Source: Candidatus Methanoperedentaceae archaeon
Lineage (GTDB): Archaea; Halobacteriota; Methanosarcinia; Methanosarcinales; Methanoperedenaceae
Reading direction: 5' to 3'
Assembly (NCBI GenBank): GCA_014859785.1
Contig: JACUTP010000081.1
Span: forward strand, 1 to 7,854
DNA length: 7,854 bases
Part shown: positions 1 through 5,754 of the stretch, piece after piece
Numbering within the stretch: position 1 is the stretch's first letter
Layout: every line of letters begins with the position of its first letter
Program-made: the position numbers and the translations under genes
Notes under the pieces: generated by a model
Databases searched by the model: none
What the model was told of the DNA's origin: nothing
What the model saw: only the letters and a program-made list of their open reading frames with translations

Positions 1-78
1 GTTAAATTTTGTGAGCAAGAAGATGTGATGGTACTGGATTTAAAAGACCTCTCAGGCTGGCTGCAAGAAAAAGAATAG
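1..78 (+). CDS. Possible 3' end of an upstream gene (partial, unrecognised)
   Basis: Frame 1 is open from the window edge to a TAG at 76-78 and reads as 25 residues ending in WLQEKE. Its composition is protein-like, but the piece is too short to assign a family. A second frame across the same DNA (see the 15-179 entry) is also protein-like, so it is not certain which one is translated. If this frame is real, it is the C-terminus of a gene lying mostly outside the window, on the same strand as the methyltransferase. No function is proposed. Confidence 0.25.
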   Translation, partial: VKFCEQEDVMVLDLKDLSGWLQEKE

Positions 79-179
79 TTGATGAAGCAAAGATGAGGCA
101 AATAATCAAAGATATTGAAGTAAAAGACAATACTGTTATAGTTGAGACAGATGATATTTTTAATGAGTACAACGATTGA
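15..179 (+). other. Open frame without a clear start, ending in a protein-like tail
   Basis: After a TGA at 12-14, frame 3 stays open to a TGA at 177-179. It gives about 54 residues, with the only ATG at 93 (28 residues from there, starting MRQIIKDIEV). The C-terminal part, with VKDNTVIVETDDIF, looks like genuine protein: alternating hydrophobic residues and acidic turns, preceded by a basic amphipathic stretch (LRLAARKRIVDEAK). There is no good ribosome-binding site before the ATG at 93. It could be the true 3' end of the upstream gene shifted by an indel (a pseudogene or sequencing error), a small independent gene, or chance. I do not recognise the family. Confidence 0.25.
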
Positions 180-189
180 GTTTATACTC
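178..189 (+). promoter_or_regulatory. Putative TATA box of the methyltransferase gene
   Basis: TTTATACT at 181-188 resembles an archaeal TATA box. Its centre lies about 40 bases before the ATG at 225, which places a start of transcription near 209 and leaves a leader of about 15 bases. The box sits within GAGT-TTAT-ACTC, whose four-base arms are inverted repeats and might be a regulator site, though so short an arrangement may be chance. No Shine-Dalgarno sequence is seen before the ATG. Confidence 0.4.
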
Positions 190-224
190 ATACAATTATC
201 AAAATGAAATAAATGGTTTAAACA

Positions 225-803
225 ATGGCACACAGGTTCGACATAAGAAAAGCCCAACTCCTTGACAGCCCTGACAGGCGCAGGTTCCTTGACCCTGACC
301 ACATCCTGGGAATGCTCGGGCTGGAAAAGGACATGGTTTTTGTCGACCTTGGCTGCGGGACAGGCTATTTCTCGATACCTGCATCCGGAATGGTAAGGAA
401 AGTGTACGCTGTTGACGTGCAGCAGGAAATGCTTGACGTCCTGAATACAAGAATAAAAAAGGAAAACGCCGGAAATATCCAAAGTGTTCTTTCTGACGGG
501 AAGTCCGTACCCCTGGAAGACGGTTCGGCAGATATAGTGTTCATGGCAAACGTGTTCCATGAACTTGATGATAAGTATTGCATGCTGGCTGAAGTTAAAA
601 GAGTAATTACAGAACATGGGAAACTTGTAATCATTGACTGGAATAAAGTGGAAATGGATATGGGACCGCCGGTTAGCGAGAGGCTTTCTCCTGAAGAGGT
701 CATCAATATTTGCAGGAAAAACGGGTTTGTGCCAGATGTGAATACGGAAGCAGGACCTTACAATTACATGCTGGTTTTCAGTGTAATGGCTGATAATTCC
801 TGA
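225..803 (+). CDS. Class I SAM-dependent methyltransferase (Methyltransferase_11-like)
   Basis: This 192-residue protein has the Rossmann-type fold of class I S-adenosylmethionine methyltransferases and should be cytoplasmic, since no signal peptide or membrane segment is seen. Motif I, the SAM-binding glycine loop, is VDLGCGTGYF at about residues 40-49. The acidic residue that usually binds the ribose is probably D64 in YAVDVQQEML. Motif IV is ADIVFMANVFHELDD at about 102-116, and a later strand carries GKLVIIDWN near 132-140. The C-terminal SERLSPEEVINICRKNGF segment is typical of small UbiE-like methyltransferases. The substrate cannot be read from sequence: quinone, arsenite, tRNA and small-molecule enzymes all share these motifs. 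The gene converges on the polyferredoxin gene with two bases between stop codons, and its likely terminator lies inside that neighbour. The start at 225 keeps the family's usual MAHRFD-type N-terminus. Confidence 0.85.
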   Translation: MAHRFDIRKAQLLDSPDRRRFLDPDHILGMLGLEKDMVFVDLGCGTGYFSIPASGMVRKVYAVDVQQEMLDVLNTRIKKENAGNIQSVLSDGKSVPLEDGSADIVFMANVFHELDDKYCMLAEVKRVITEHGKLVIIDWNKVEMDMGPPVSERLSPEEVINICRKNGFVPDVNTEAGPYNYMLVFSVMADNS

Positions 804-805
804 AC

Positions 806-2122
806 TCACTTTTTTTCAATCTTCTTTTTTATAGCCTTTGCAGCGGTTTTTGTATCTTTCTTTTCCCAGGTGCGCCGCACCTGTTTATCGCCAAGAAGCA
901 CTGATATTCTTGAAATCCTCTCATCCACAGCTTTCCTGTATTCCGGGTTAATTCCAGGTTTTACAACAGGCTCTATCCATTTCTTTTGCGGTTTTTCAAC
1001 GCTGACAGTATGCGAAATGTCAGGTCGCTTCCTTTCACCTGCTGTGAGGCTTCGGATAGCTTCCTCCCATTCATGCGACCATGATTTTTCAGCGACAGGA
1101 GTATGTCTTGCAGAGCTCCTTTTAACGCCAATGGCTTCCACATGGCAGGCTTTCTCACACGCGCCGCAGTATGTGCAGAATTCCCGGACGACATCGATTT
1201 TCTTATCAGCAGGGATTATCCACGCTTTTGACGGGCAGACGTTGAAACAGCCGTGACAGCCAACAGGATCGCAGCCCTTGAGTTTTGCTTCAATTAATTC
1301 AATCTCGCCCTCAAAGGGTTTTGTAATTTCGGCAGCATCATAAGGGCATACTGCAACACACCAGCCGCATCTGGTACATCTGTCATCGTTTACCTTAATG
1401 TCTCCTGTTATCCCGGGGACAATTTTCCTGATTTCATCTTCATCAAAATTCCCCTGCACTTTAATGGCATCCTCAGGGCAGAACGGGACGCAAAGACCGC
1501 AGTAATCGCATTTTTCCCTGTCTATGGGGAGATCACTGAACGGAAGCAGGTCATCTGCCTTTGACTCTTTATCAACGAGCACAAAAGCAGGGCAGAACAC
1601 AGCGCAAAGACCGCAGAGTGTGCATTTATCCATATCAACTTCAATCCCGCCTTCCTGCCCCGGCTTAAAAGGCACAATCTTTTCCTTTCCGGGAAACGTG
1701 AATTCTACATCAATGGCTTCTTCGGGGCAGGCTTTCACACACAGCAGGCATGGCAGGCACCTATCATTAAAAACAACAGCAGAATCAAGATGCGGGTACT
1801 CTTCCATATCCATTATATCCGTGCCGTCAACCGTCATCTTAAGAGCCCTTACAGGACAGAAAGCAGCACACATGCCGCAGAAGGAACACTTCGTATGGTC
1901 GATTATAACAGGCGGCGCATCCAGTCCTGTTGCAATTTCTATAAGAGGTCCGGTCTCGATGGCTTTTTTCGGGCAGAGTTCAACACAGAGCCCGCAGCCG
2001 CTGCATCGTTTGTAATCGTAATCAAGGAGTTTTTCCGATTTTGCGGTTTTCTGCCTGAACAGGAAATGGGTGTCAATGACTTCGATGTCAACCGTGACTT
2101 CCAGTTTTTCATCTTCCGGCAC
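806..2122 (-). CDS. fwdF: Polyferredoxin with eight [4Fe-4S] motifs, FwdF/FmdF family
   Basis: This multi-cluster electron carrier resembles subunit F of formylmethanofuran dehydrogenase, which reduces CO2 on methanofuran (or runs in reverse). From the GTG at 2122 it is 438 residues. All 32 cysteines fall into eight cluster motifs starting at residues 40, 79, 122, 167, 205, 249, 284 and 316. Six end in the usual CX2CX2CX3CP. The seventh is CX4CX2CX3CP and the eighth ends in CH rather than CP. The IATGLDAPPVIID stretch between motifs 1 and 2 and the repeated FCP endings are typical of FwdF. After the last cluster, about 110 cysteine-free, charged residues end in a lysine-rich tail; the Methanothermobacter protein is, as I recall, near 350 residues, so this looks like an extension. 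The gene follows the hdrA-mvhD fusion directly, pointing to a partner role there. No other formylmethanofuran dehydrogenase subunit is in the window, so it may be a dedicated Hdr polyferredoxin rather than FwdF itself. A GTG at 2131 is the alternative start. Confidence 0.85.
   Translation of the reverse strand: MPEDEKLEVTVDIEVIDTHFLFRQKTAKSEKLLDYDYKRCSGCGLCVELCPKKAIETGPLIEIATGLDAPPVIIDHTKCSFCGMCAAFCPVRALKMTVDGTDIMDMEEYPHLDSAVVFNDRCLPCLLCVKACPEEAIDVEFTFPGKEKIVPFKPGQEGGIEVDMDKCTLCGLCAVFCPAFVLVDKESKADDLLPFSDLPIDREKCDYCGLCVPFCPEDAIKVQGNFDEDEIRKIVPGITGDIKVNDDRCTRCGWCVAVCPYDAAEITKPFEGEIELIEAKLKGCDPVGCHGCFNVCPSKAWIIPADKKIDVVREFCTYCGACEKACHVEAIGVKRSSARHTPVAEKSWSHEWEEAIRSLTAGERKRPDISHTVSVEKPQKKWIEPVVKPGINPEYRKAVDERISRISVLLGDKQVRRTWEKKDTKTAAKAIKKKIEKK
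810..830 (+). terminator. T-rich terminator for the methyltransferase transcript
   Basis: The plus strand has T7 at 810-816 and T6 at 825-830, starting seven bases after the methyltransferase stop. U-rich stretches are the main signal for archaeal transcription termination. Read on the minus strand, the same bases encode the lysine-rich end (KKKIEKK) of the polyferredoxin. The position and the T runs are seen directly; the terminator role is inferred. Confidence 0.5.
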
Positions 2123-2127
2123 AGATG

Positions 2128-4467
2128 TCACTCCTTAAATTCGCTGCCGATTGGACCGATTTTACCAAGCTGTCCTGAGAATTCAGTTACAACAGAGGCG
2201 AACTTTTCGCCTTCACTTGCAGACATCCATTCAACGCGAAGCCTTCGTTCATCAAACCCGAGGTCAGCCAGCAGTTTGCCGAGAACGTCCATCCTCTGGA
2301 GGGCACAGTAATTGCCTATGGTATAATGGCACTCACCCAGCCTGCAACCTGCAACAAGCACACCGTCAGCACCCCGCCTCAGGGCTTCCAGCACGAACGA
2401 GGGGTTTACCCTTCCTGCACACAGCACCCTGATATTCCGAAGACCAGTTGGATAACTGGTACGCAGTGAACCTGCAAGGTCGGCGGCTGCATAGCTGCAC
2501 CAGTGGCACAGGAACCCGATAATCAGCGGATGTTCCTTGATATCCGCAGTTGCAGCCGCAACCTGTGCCATAATCTGGTCGTCGGTGTAATTCCTGAGCT
2601 GGAGCGCACCTGAGGGACAGGCTGCACTGCACGAGCCGCAGCCCCTGCATGCCACTTCATCCACGACTGCTTTCCCGTTTTCCACTTTTATGCGACCGAG
2701 TTCACAGACTGTTTCGCATATCCTGCATCCGTCGCACAGCCCAGGAAGTATATAAGCGCTCATTGGTTCAGTCTCGAGCTCACCTTTATGCAGCAGGCTT
2801 TCTGCCTTAGCAGCGGCAGAGCTGCCCTGCTCGATTGAAACCTGTATCTCCTTTGGACCGCTGGCACATCCTGCAATGAACACGCCCTTCGTATGCGTCA
2901 TGACAGGGCGCATCTTGGGATGGGCGCTCTGGAAGAAACGGTCAGGACGCGTGGTGAGCCTGAGCATTTTCCCGAGGTTTACAGCGGAACTTTCCGGTTC
3001 CATGCCTGTGGCAAGTACCACAAGGTCGTACGGATCATGGCAGGTTTCCCCTGAAAGCGTATCTTCGTAATGTATCAGCGTTTTGCCCTCGGATTCCTCA
3101 ACCTCTGCAACCCTGCCGCGTATGAAGGAAACGCCTGAGCCCTGTGCCTTTTTATAATATTCCTCATACATCTCACCGCCTGCCCTGATATCGATGTAAT
3201 GCACCGAGACACGGGCATCAGGGTATTTCCCGGCAATCTTTAGTGCGTTCTTAATGGATGCCATGCAGCATACCTTTGAACAGTAGGGGTTGCCCACCTG
3301 TTCATCCCTTGAGCCAACACACAGTATGAACGCAACACTTTTCACATCCTCGCCAGTTTCGGGTGAGATAACCCTGCCATGTGTCGGACCTGCTGCGCTC
3401 AGCATCCGCTCAAGTTCAAGATTGGTGATGACGTTCCTGTAACGCCCGTACCCGTACTCTTCCTTGCGCGCAGCATCAAACGGCTGGTAGCCAGTGGCAA
3501 CGATTACCGCGCCGGCATTGAATTCGAACTTTTCCGGTTTCCGGTCAAAAACCACGGCTTCAGCAGGGCACGCAAGCCTGCACAGGTCACAACCCACACA
3601 GTGCTCGTCTATGCAAGCTGTAAGAGGCACTGCCTGGGCAAACGGGATATATACCGCTTTTCGCGCGCCAATCCCGAAATCGAACTGGTTGGGCACATCA
3701 ACCGGACAGACACTGGCACATATATCTATACATCCCTTGCATTTTGACTCATCAATATATGAGGGTTTCTTAACTCCCGATACCCTGAAATTACCTGCCC
3801 TGCCTTCGATTTTTTCAATCTCAGAATACGTGTGAAGCGTAATGTTTGGGTGGTTGCGGACATCTGTCATCTTCGGGGCAAGGACGCAGAGCGAGCAGTC
3901 GTTTGTAGGGAAAACCTCGTTCAGAAGCGCCATTTTCCCGCCGATTGTGGGTTCTTTCTCAACCAGGTGGACTTTGTATCCGTTATCAGCAAGCTGGAGC
4001 GAAGCCTCGATACCTGCCACACCAGCGCCTATTACCAGCACATCCTTATTTGCAGGTATGGTTTTCGTCTCAAGAGGTGATAGTAATGAAACCCTTGCAA
4101 CTCCCATTGCAACAAGGTCTTTTGCTTTCTGGGTTGCAAGGGCGCTGCTGCCACTGTGCACCCATGAGCCCTGCTCCCTGATATTTACCATCTCAAGAAG
4201 GTGCGGGTTAAGCCCTGACTGCGTAAGCACGCGCCTGAATGTGGCTTCATGCAGCCGCGGCGAGCATGCCGCAACAACGATGCGGTCAAGGTTGAATTCT
4301 TTTATGTCTCCTTTTACCTGTTCCTGTCCAGAATCACCGCAGGCAAAAGGTATGTCACGCGCAACTGCCACGTCTTTCAGTTTTGCGGCATGGTTCCTGA
4401 CCTCATCCACGTCGATTGTTCCGGCTATATTTGAGCCGCAATGACATACGTATACACCTGCTGGCAT
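2128..4467 (-). CDS. hdrA: CoB-CoM heterodisulfide reductase subunit A fused to an MvhD domain
   Basis: This 779-residue cytoplasmic iron-sulfur flavoprotein should be the electron-bifurcating or confurcating centre of a soluble heterodisulfide reductase. The N-terminal HdrA domain starts VYVCHCGSNIAG, with further cysteines at 43 and 68. The FAD-binding VLVIGAGVAGIEA lies at 143-155, followed by the HdrA signature TIGGKMA and FPTNDCSLC to about residue 194. Ferredoxin-type motifs begin at C243 (CX2CX3CX3CP, one residue longer than usual), C290, C578 and C607. GNPYCSKVCC at 392-401 is also HdrA-typical. From about residue 645 the protein is MvhD-like (CHWCSYAAAD, CAGRVNP, CRLGECHY, WMSASEG), with cysteines 654, 657, 683, 708 and 713 as likely [2Fe-2S] ligands. 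MvhD normally joins HdrA to a hydrogenase; fused forms of about this size are known in Methanosarcina (HdrA2), where F420H2 is thought to be the electron source. HdrB and HdrC, which hold the heterodisulfide site, are absent here, so they must be elsewhere or the protein works with another partner. Confidence 0.95.
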   Translation of the reverse strand: MPAGVYVCHCGSNIAGTIDVDEVRNHAAKLKDVAVARDIPFACGDSGQEQVKGDIKEFNLDRIVVAACSPRLHEATFRRVLTQSGLNPHLLEMVNIREQGSWVHSGSSALATQKAKDLVAMGVARVSLLSPLETKTIPANKDVLVIGAGVAGIEASLQLADNGYKVHLVEKEPTIGGKMALLNEVFPTNDCSLCVLAPKMTDVRNHPNITLHTYSEIEKIEGRAGNFRVSGVKKPSYIDESKCKGCIDICASVCPVDVPNQFDFGIGARKAVYIPFAQAVPLTACIDEHCVGCDLCRLACPAEAVVFDRKPEKFEFNAGAVIVATGYQPFDAARKEEYGYGRYRNVITNLELERMLSAAGPTHGRVISPETGEDVKSVAFILCVGSRDEQVGNPYCSKVCCMASIKNALKIAGKYPDARVSVHYIDIRAGGEMYEEYYKKAQGSGVSFIRGRVAEVEESEGKTLIHYEDTLSGETCHDPYDLVVLATGMEPESSAVNLGKMLRLTTRPDRFFQSAHPKMRPVMTHTKGVFIAGCASGPKEIQVSIEQGSSAAAKAESLLHKGELETEPMSAYILPGLCDGCRICETVCELGRIKVENGKAVVDEVACRGCGSCSAACPSGALQLRNYTDDQIMAQVAAATADIKEHPLIIGFLCHWCSYAAADLAGSLRTSYPTGLRNIRVLCAGRVNPSFVLEALRRGADGVLVAGCRLGECHYTIGNYCALQRMDVLGKLLADLGFDERRLRVEWMSASEGEKFASVVTEFSGQLGKIGPIGSEFKE
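2131..2136 (-). promoter_or_regulatory. Ribosome-binding site that sets the polyferredoxin start
   Basis: On the minus strand AAGGAG lies in the last sense codons of hdrA, immediately before its TGA. It is eight bases from the GTG at 2122 but overlaps the GTG at 2131. Normal spacing therefore favours the start at 2122, giving an N-terminus MPEDEKL. Having this site inside the end of hdrA suggests that translation of the two proteins is coupled. Confidence 0.65.
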
Positions 4468-4479
4468 GGGTTCTGAGTT

Positions 4480-4484
4480 CTCCT
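4480..4484 (-). promoter_or_regulatory. Ribosome-binding site of hdrA
   Basis: AGGAG on the minus strand lies 12 bases before the ATG at 4467, slightly longer than ideal. No nearer start codon gives a better fit, and the encoded N-terminus MPAGVYVCHCGSN matches the usual HdrA beginning, so the ATG at 4467 is kept. Confidence 0.5.
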
Positions 4485-4504
4485 AATCCTTAATGATTAT
4501 TAAT

Positions 4505-4514
4505 GATATATAAG
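4505..4514 (-). promoter_or_regulatory. TATA box of the hdrA-polyferredoxin operon
   Basis: CTTATATATC on the minus strand is a good match to an archaeal TATA box. It lies in the 48-base gap after the NOG1 gene, with its centre about 42 bases before the hdrA start codon. Transcription would begin near 4485, giving a leader of under 20 bases that just includes the AGGAG. So the pair probably has its own promoter rather than relying on read-through from NOG1, although no T-rich terminator is visible between the two genes. Confidence 0.55.
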
Positions 4515-4515
4515 T

Positions 4516-5490
4516 TTACCCTGTTTCAGCAATCATCCCGGGTTCTTCCGAAGGTATCATTTCAACAAGCCTGTCAAGAACGGAATCAACCCCATATCCT
4601 GTAAGGGACGACATGCTCATATCGGATTCGCCCGCATCTGCAATATCGGTTTTGTTGGAAACAACCAGCACAGGCATTGAGAATTGCTTTTTTATCCCGT
4701 CAAGGAGATGCATCTGTTTATCCAGTGTATAACCGCATGTTTCAGACGGGTCGATTATGTACAGCATCACTTTTCCTACATGTTTCAAGGCGGATATTGC
4801 CTGGAGCTCGATATCGTTCCTTTCTTCAAGCGGGCGGTCAAGCAGTCCTGGCGTATCGATTACCTGATATCGAATCGAATTCCTTGTGAAGTGTCCGACT
4901 GCCAGCCCTTTTGTGGTAAAAGGGTATGAGGCAATCTCAGGTTTTGCGCTGCTTACGTGGGATACGAAACTTGATTTCCCGACATTCGGATAGCCTGCGA
5001 CCACGATGGATGGTCCCATGTCGATGTCAGGGAGTTTGCGAAGTTTGTTTCGCGCATCGTTCAGGAAGCGCAGGTTTTTATCGATACTGTTGATGATTGA
5101 TGAAATCCGCCCGATTGCCTGCTTCCGGACAACTGTCGGGTCTTCGCTCGTGCGCATGATTCCGACATACTTTCTTGAGAGGTCCTTGATTTTTTCTCCT
5201 GCCCATTGCAGGGAGGAGAGGTTCATCCTCATCTGGTCAACGTCAACTATTATGTCAGCAAGGTCCCTGTAGAACGGGGGCACCTGGTCAAAACTCGGGA
5301 ATTTACGGACTGTATTTGAGAGGTTATCCGTAAGTATGTTGGATGCTGTCAGAAGCATGGATTCTTCTGCTTTTTCTTTTGATTTCCTGCTCACAATCTT
5401 CTTGCCTTTTCTGGCGCGTGCGGCGCGTCGGAAGGCTTTGTCAAGCAGTTCTTCTGATGTGAGTATTGTGGGGATTTTCTCGAATATCAT
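4516..5490 (-). CDS. NOG1-type GTPase, ribosome assembly (OBG/GTP1 group)
   Basis: This 324-residue GTPase matches archaeal NOG1 in size and order of parts. The N-terminal helical region of about 155 residues (TSEELLDKAFRRAARARKGK near 11-30) is basic and probably binds RNA. The G domain follows: G1 GYPNVGKSS at 166-174, the G2 threonine region YPFTTKG at 189-195, G3 DTPG at 212-215, G4 NKTD at 279-282 and G5 SSLTG at 294-298. All GTP-binding motifs are intact. In eukaryotes NOG1 is needed for maturation of the large ribosomal subunit; the archaeal form lacks the long eukaryotic C-terminal extension and is inferred to do a similar job in the cytoplasm. The TATA box is so close to the ATG that the mRNA is probably leaderless. 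Its expression appears independent of the downstream hdrA operon. Confidence 0.92.
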   Translation of the reverse strand: MIFEKIPTILTSEELLDKAFRRAARARKGKKIVSRKSKEKAEESMLLTASNILTDNLSNTVRKFPSFDQVPPFYRDLADIIVDVDQMRMNLSSLQWAGEKIKDLSRKYVGIMRTSEDPTVVRKQAIGRISSIINSIDKNLRFLNDARNKLRKLPDIDMGPSIVVAGYPNVGKSSFVSHVSSAKPEIASYPFTTKGLAVGHFTRNSIRYQVIDTPGLLDRPLEERNDIELQAISALKHVGKVMLYIIDPSETCGYTLDKQMHLLDGIKKQFSMPVLVVSNKTDIADAGESDMSMSSLTGYGVDSVLDRLVEMIPSEEPGMIAETG

Positions 5491-5510
5491 GTTTTGCCTG
5501 TAATTGTAAT

Positions 5511-5518
5511 TTTATAAA
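5511..5518 (-). promoter_or_regulatory. TATA box of the NOG1 gene, giving a leaderless mRNA
   Basis: TTTATAAA, with its centre about 25 bases upstream of the ATG at 5490, puts transcription start at or next to the A of the start codon. Only a weak AGG is present before the ATG, which fits leaderless translation. The eight bases are a perfect palindrome, so the box itself does not fix a direction. Confidence 0.6.
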
Positions 5519-5615
5519 TGGTGATGGAATCTAATATGATGGGTAAAGATAATAAGTTTGGTGTTGGGGATTTTAATTAATCAGTTATTCCTTCAAAGCC
5601 TCTAAAAACGATTTT

Positions 5616-5635
5616 AAGGAGTCGCTCTTTTTTTT
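5616..5635 (+). terminator. Hairpin plus T8, terminator-like, with no obvious upstream gene
   Basis: A six-pair stem with a three-base loop merges into eight T residues on the plus strand, the shape of an intrinsic terminator. Nothing annotated on this strand lies upstream except the antisense of NOG1. It might end antisense transcription or a short RNA starting near 5540. It is short and AT-rich enough to be accidental. Confidence 0.3.
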
Positions 5636-5744
5636 GGTTTTAAAAAAAGTCAGTTCTTTGAAAAAACACCAGCATTTTCTATTCTTAAAGCAAAAACTTC
5701 ATAATCCACAGTGTTCATTCATGAAAACAGGTTGAAGTAAAACC

Positions 5745-5749
5745 GGGGA
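5745..5749 (+). promoter_or_regulatory. Ribosome-binding site supporting a TTG start
   Basis: GGGGA lies five bases before the TTG at 5755. The only nearby in-window ATG (5721) opens a frame that stops after four codons, so TTG is the best start for the small ubiquitin-fold protein. Confidence 0.5.
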
Positions 5750-5754
5750 TACAA

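Larger units (their letters stand above)
5519..5754. other. AT-rich divergent intergenic region with hairpin and T8
   Basis: This gap separates the minus-strand NOG1 gene from the plus-strand sulfur-carrier-like gene. It contains a 20-residue ATG open frame at 5518-5580 (MVMESNMMGK start) with no ribosome-binding site. A small hairpin at 5616-5630 has arms AAGGAG and CTCTTT, one G-T pair and loop TCG, and runs directly into a T8 tract at 5628-5635. A second, A/T-only inverted repeat is C-T7 against A7-G at 5627-5649. These look like termination signals on one or both strands, although no annotated plus-strand gene precedes them. No strong TATA box is seen for the gene at 5755; TTCTTAAAG at 5682-5690 is a weak candidate. 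No recognised riboswitch or tRNA is seen. Confidence 0.4.

Noticed and set aside
1241..2000. Repeated similar segments in DNA that might suggest a tandem repeat
   Set aside because: The repetition comes from eight ferredoxin motifs in one protein, with poorly conserved DNA and variable spacing, not from a DNA repeat array or CRISPR.
1524..2311. Two plus-strand open frames of 163 and 173 residues opposite the polyferredoxin
   Set aside because: They are antisense shadows of the cysteine-motif repeats. The repeated serine/glutamine-rich text arises from reading those repeats backwards.
3842..4444. Plus-strand 200-residue open frame opposite the HdrA N-terminus
   Set aside because: It lies wholly antisense to a strongly recognisable HdrA region, shows no family motif, and has no promoter or ribosome-binding site. 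It is a by-product of codon bias.
5518..5580. A 20-residue plus-strand open frame in the NOG1 upstream gap
   Set aside because: It has no ribosome-binding site and overlaps the NOG1 TATA box. It is too short to be supported as a gene from composition alone.
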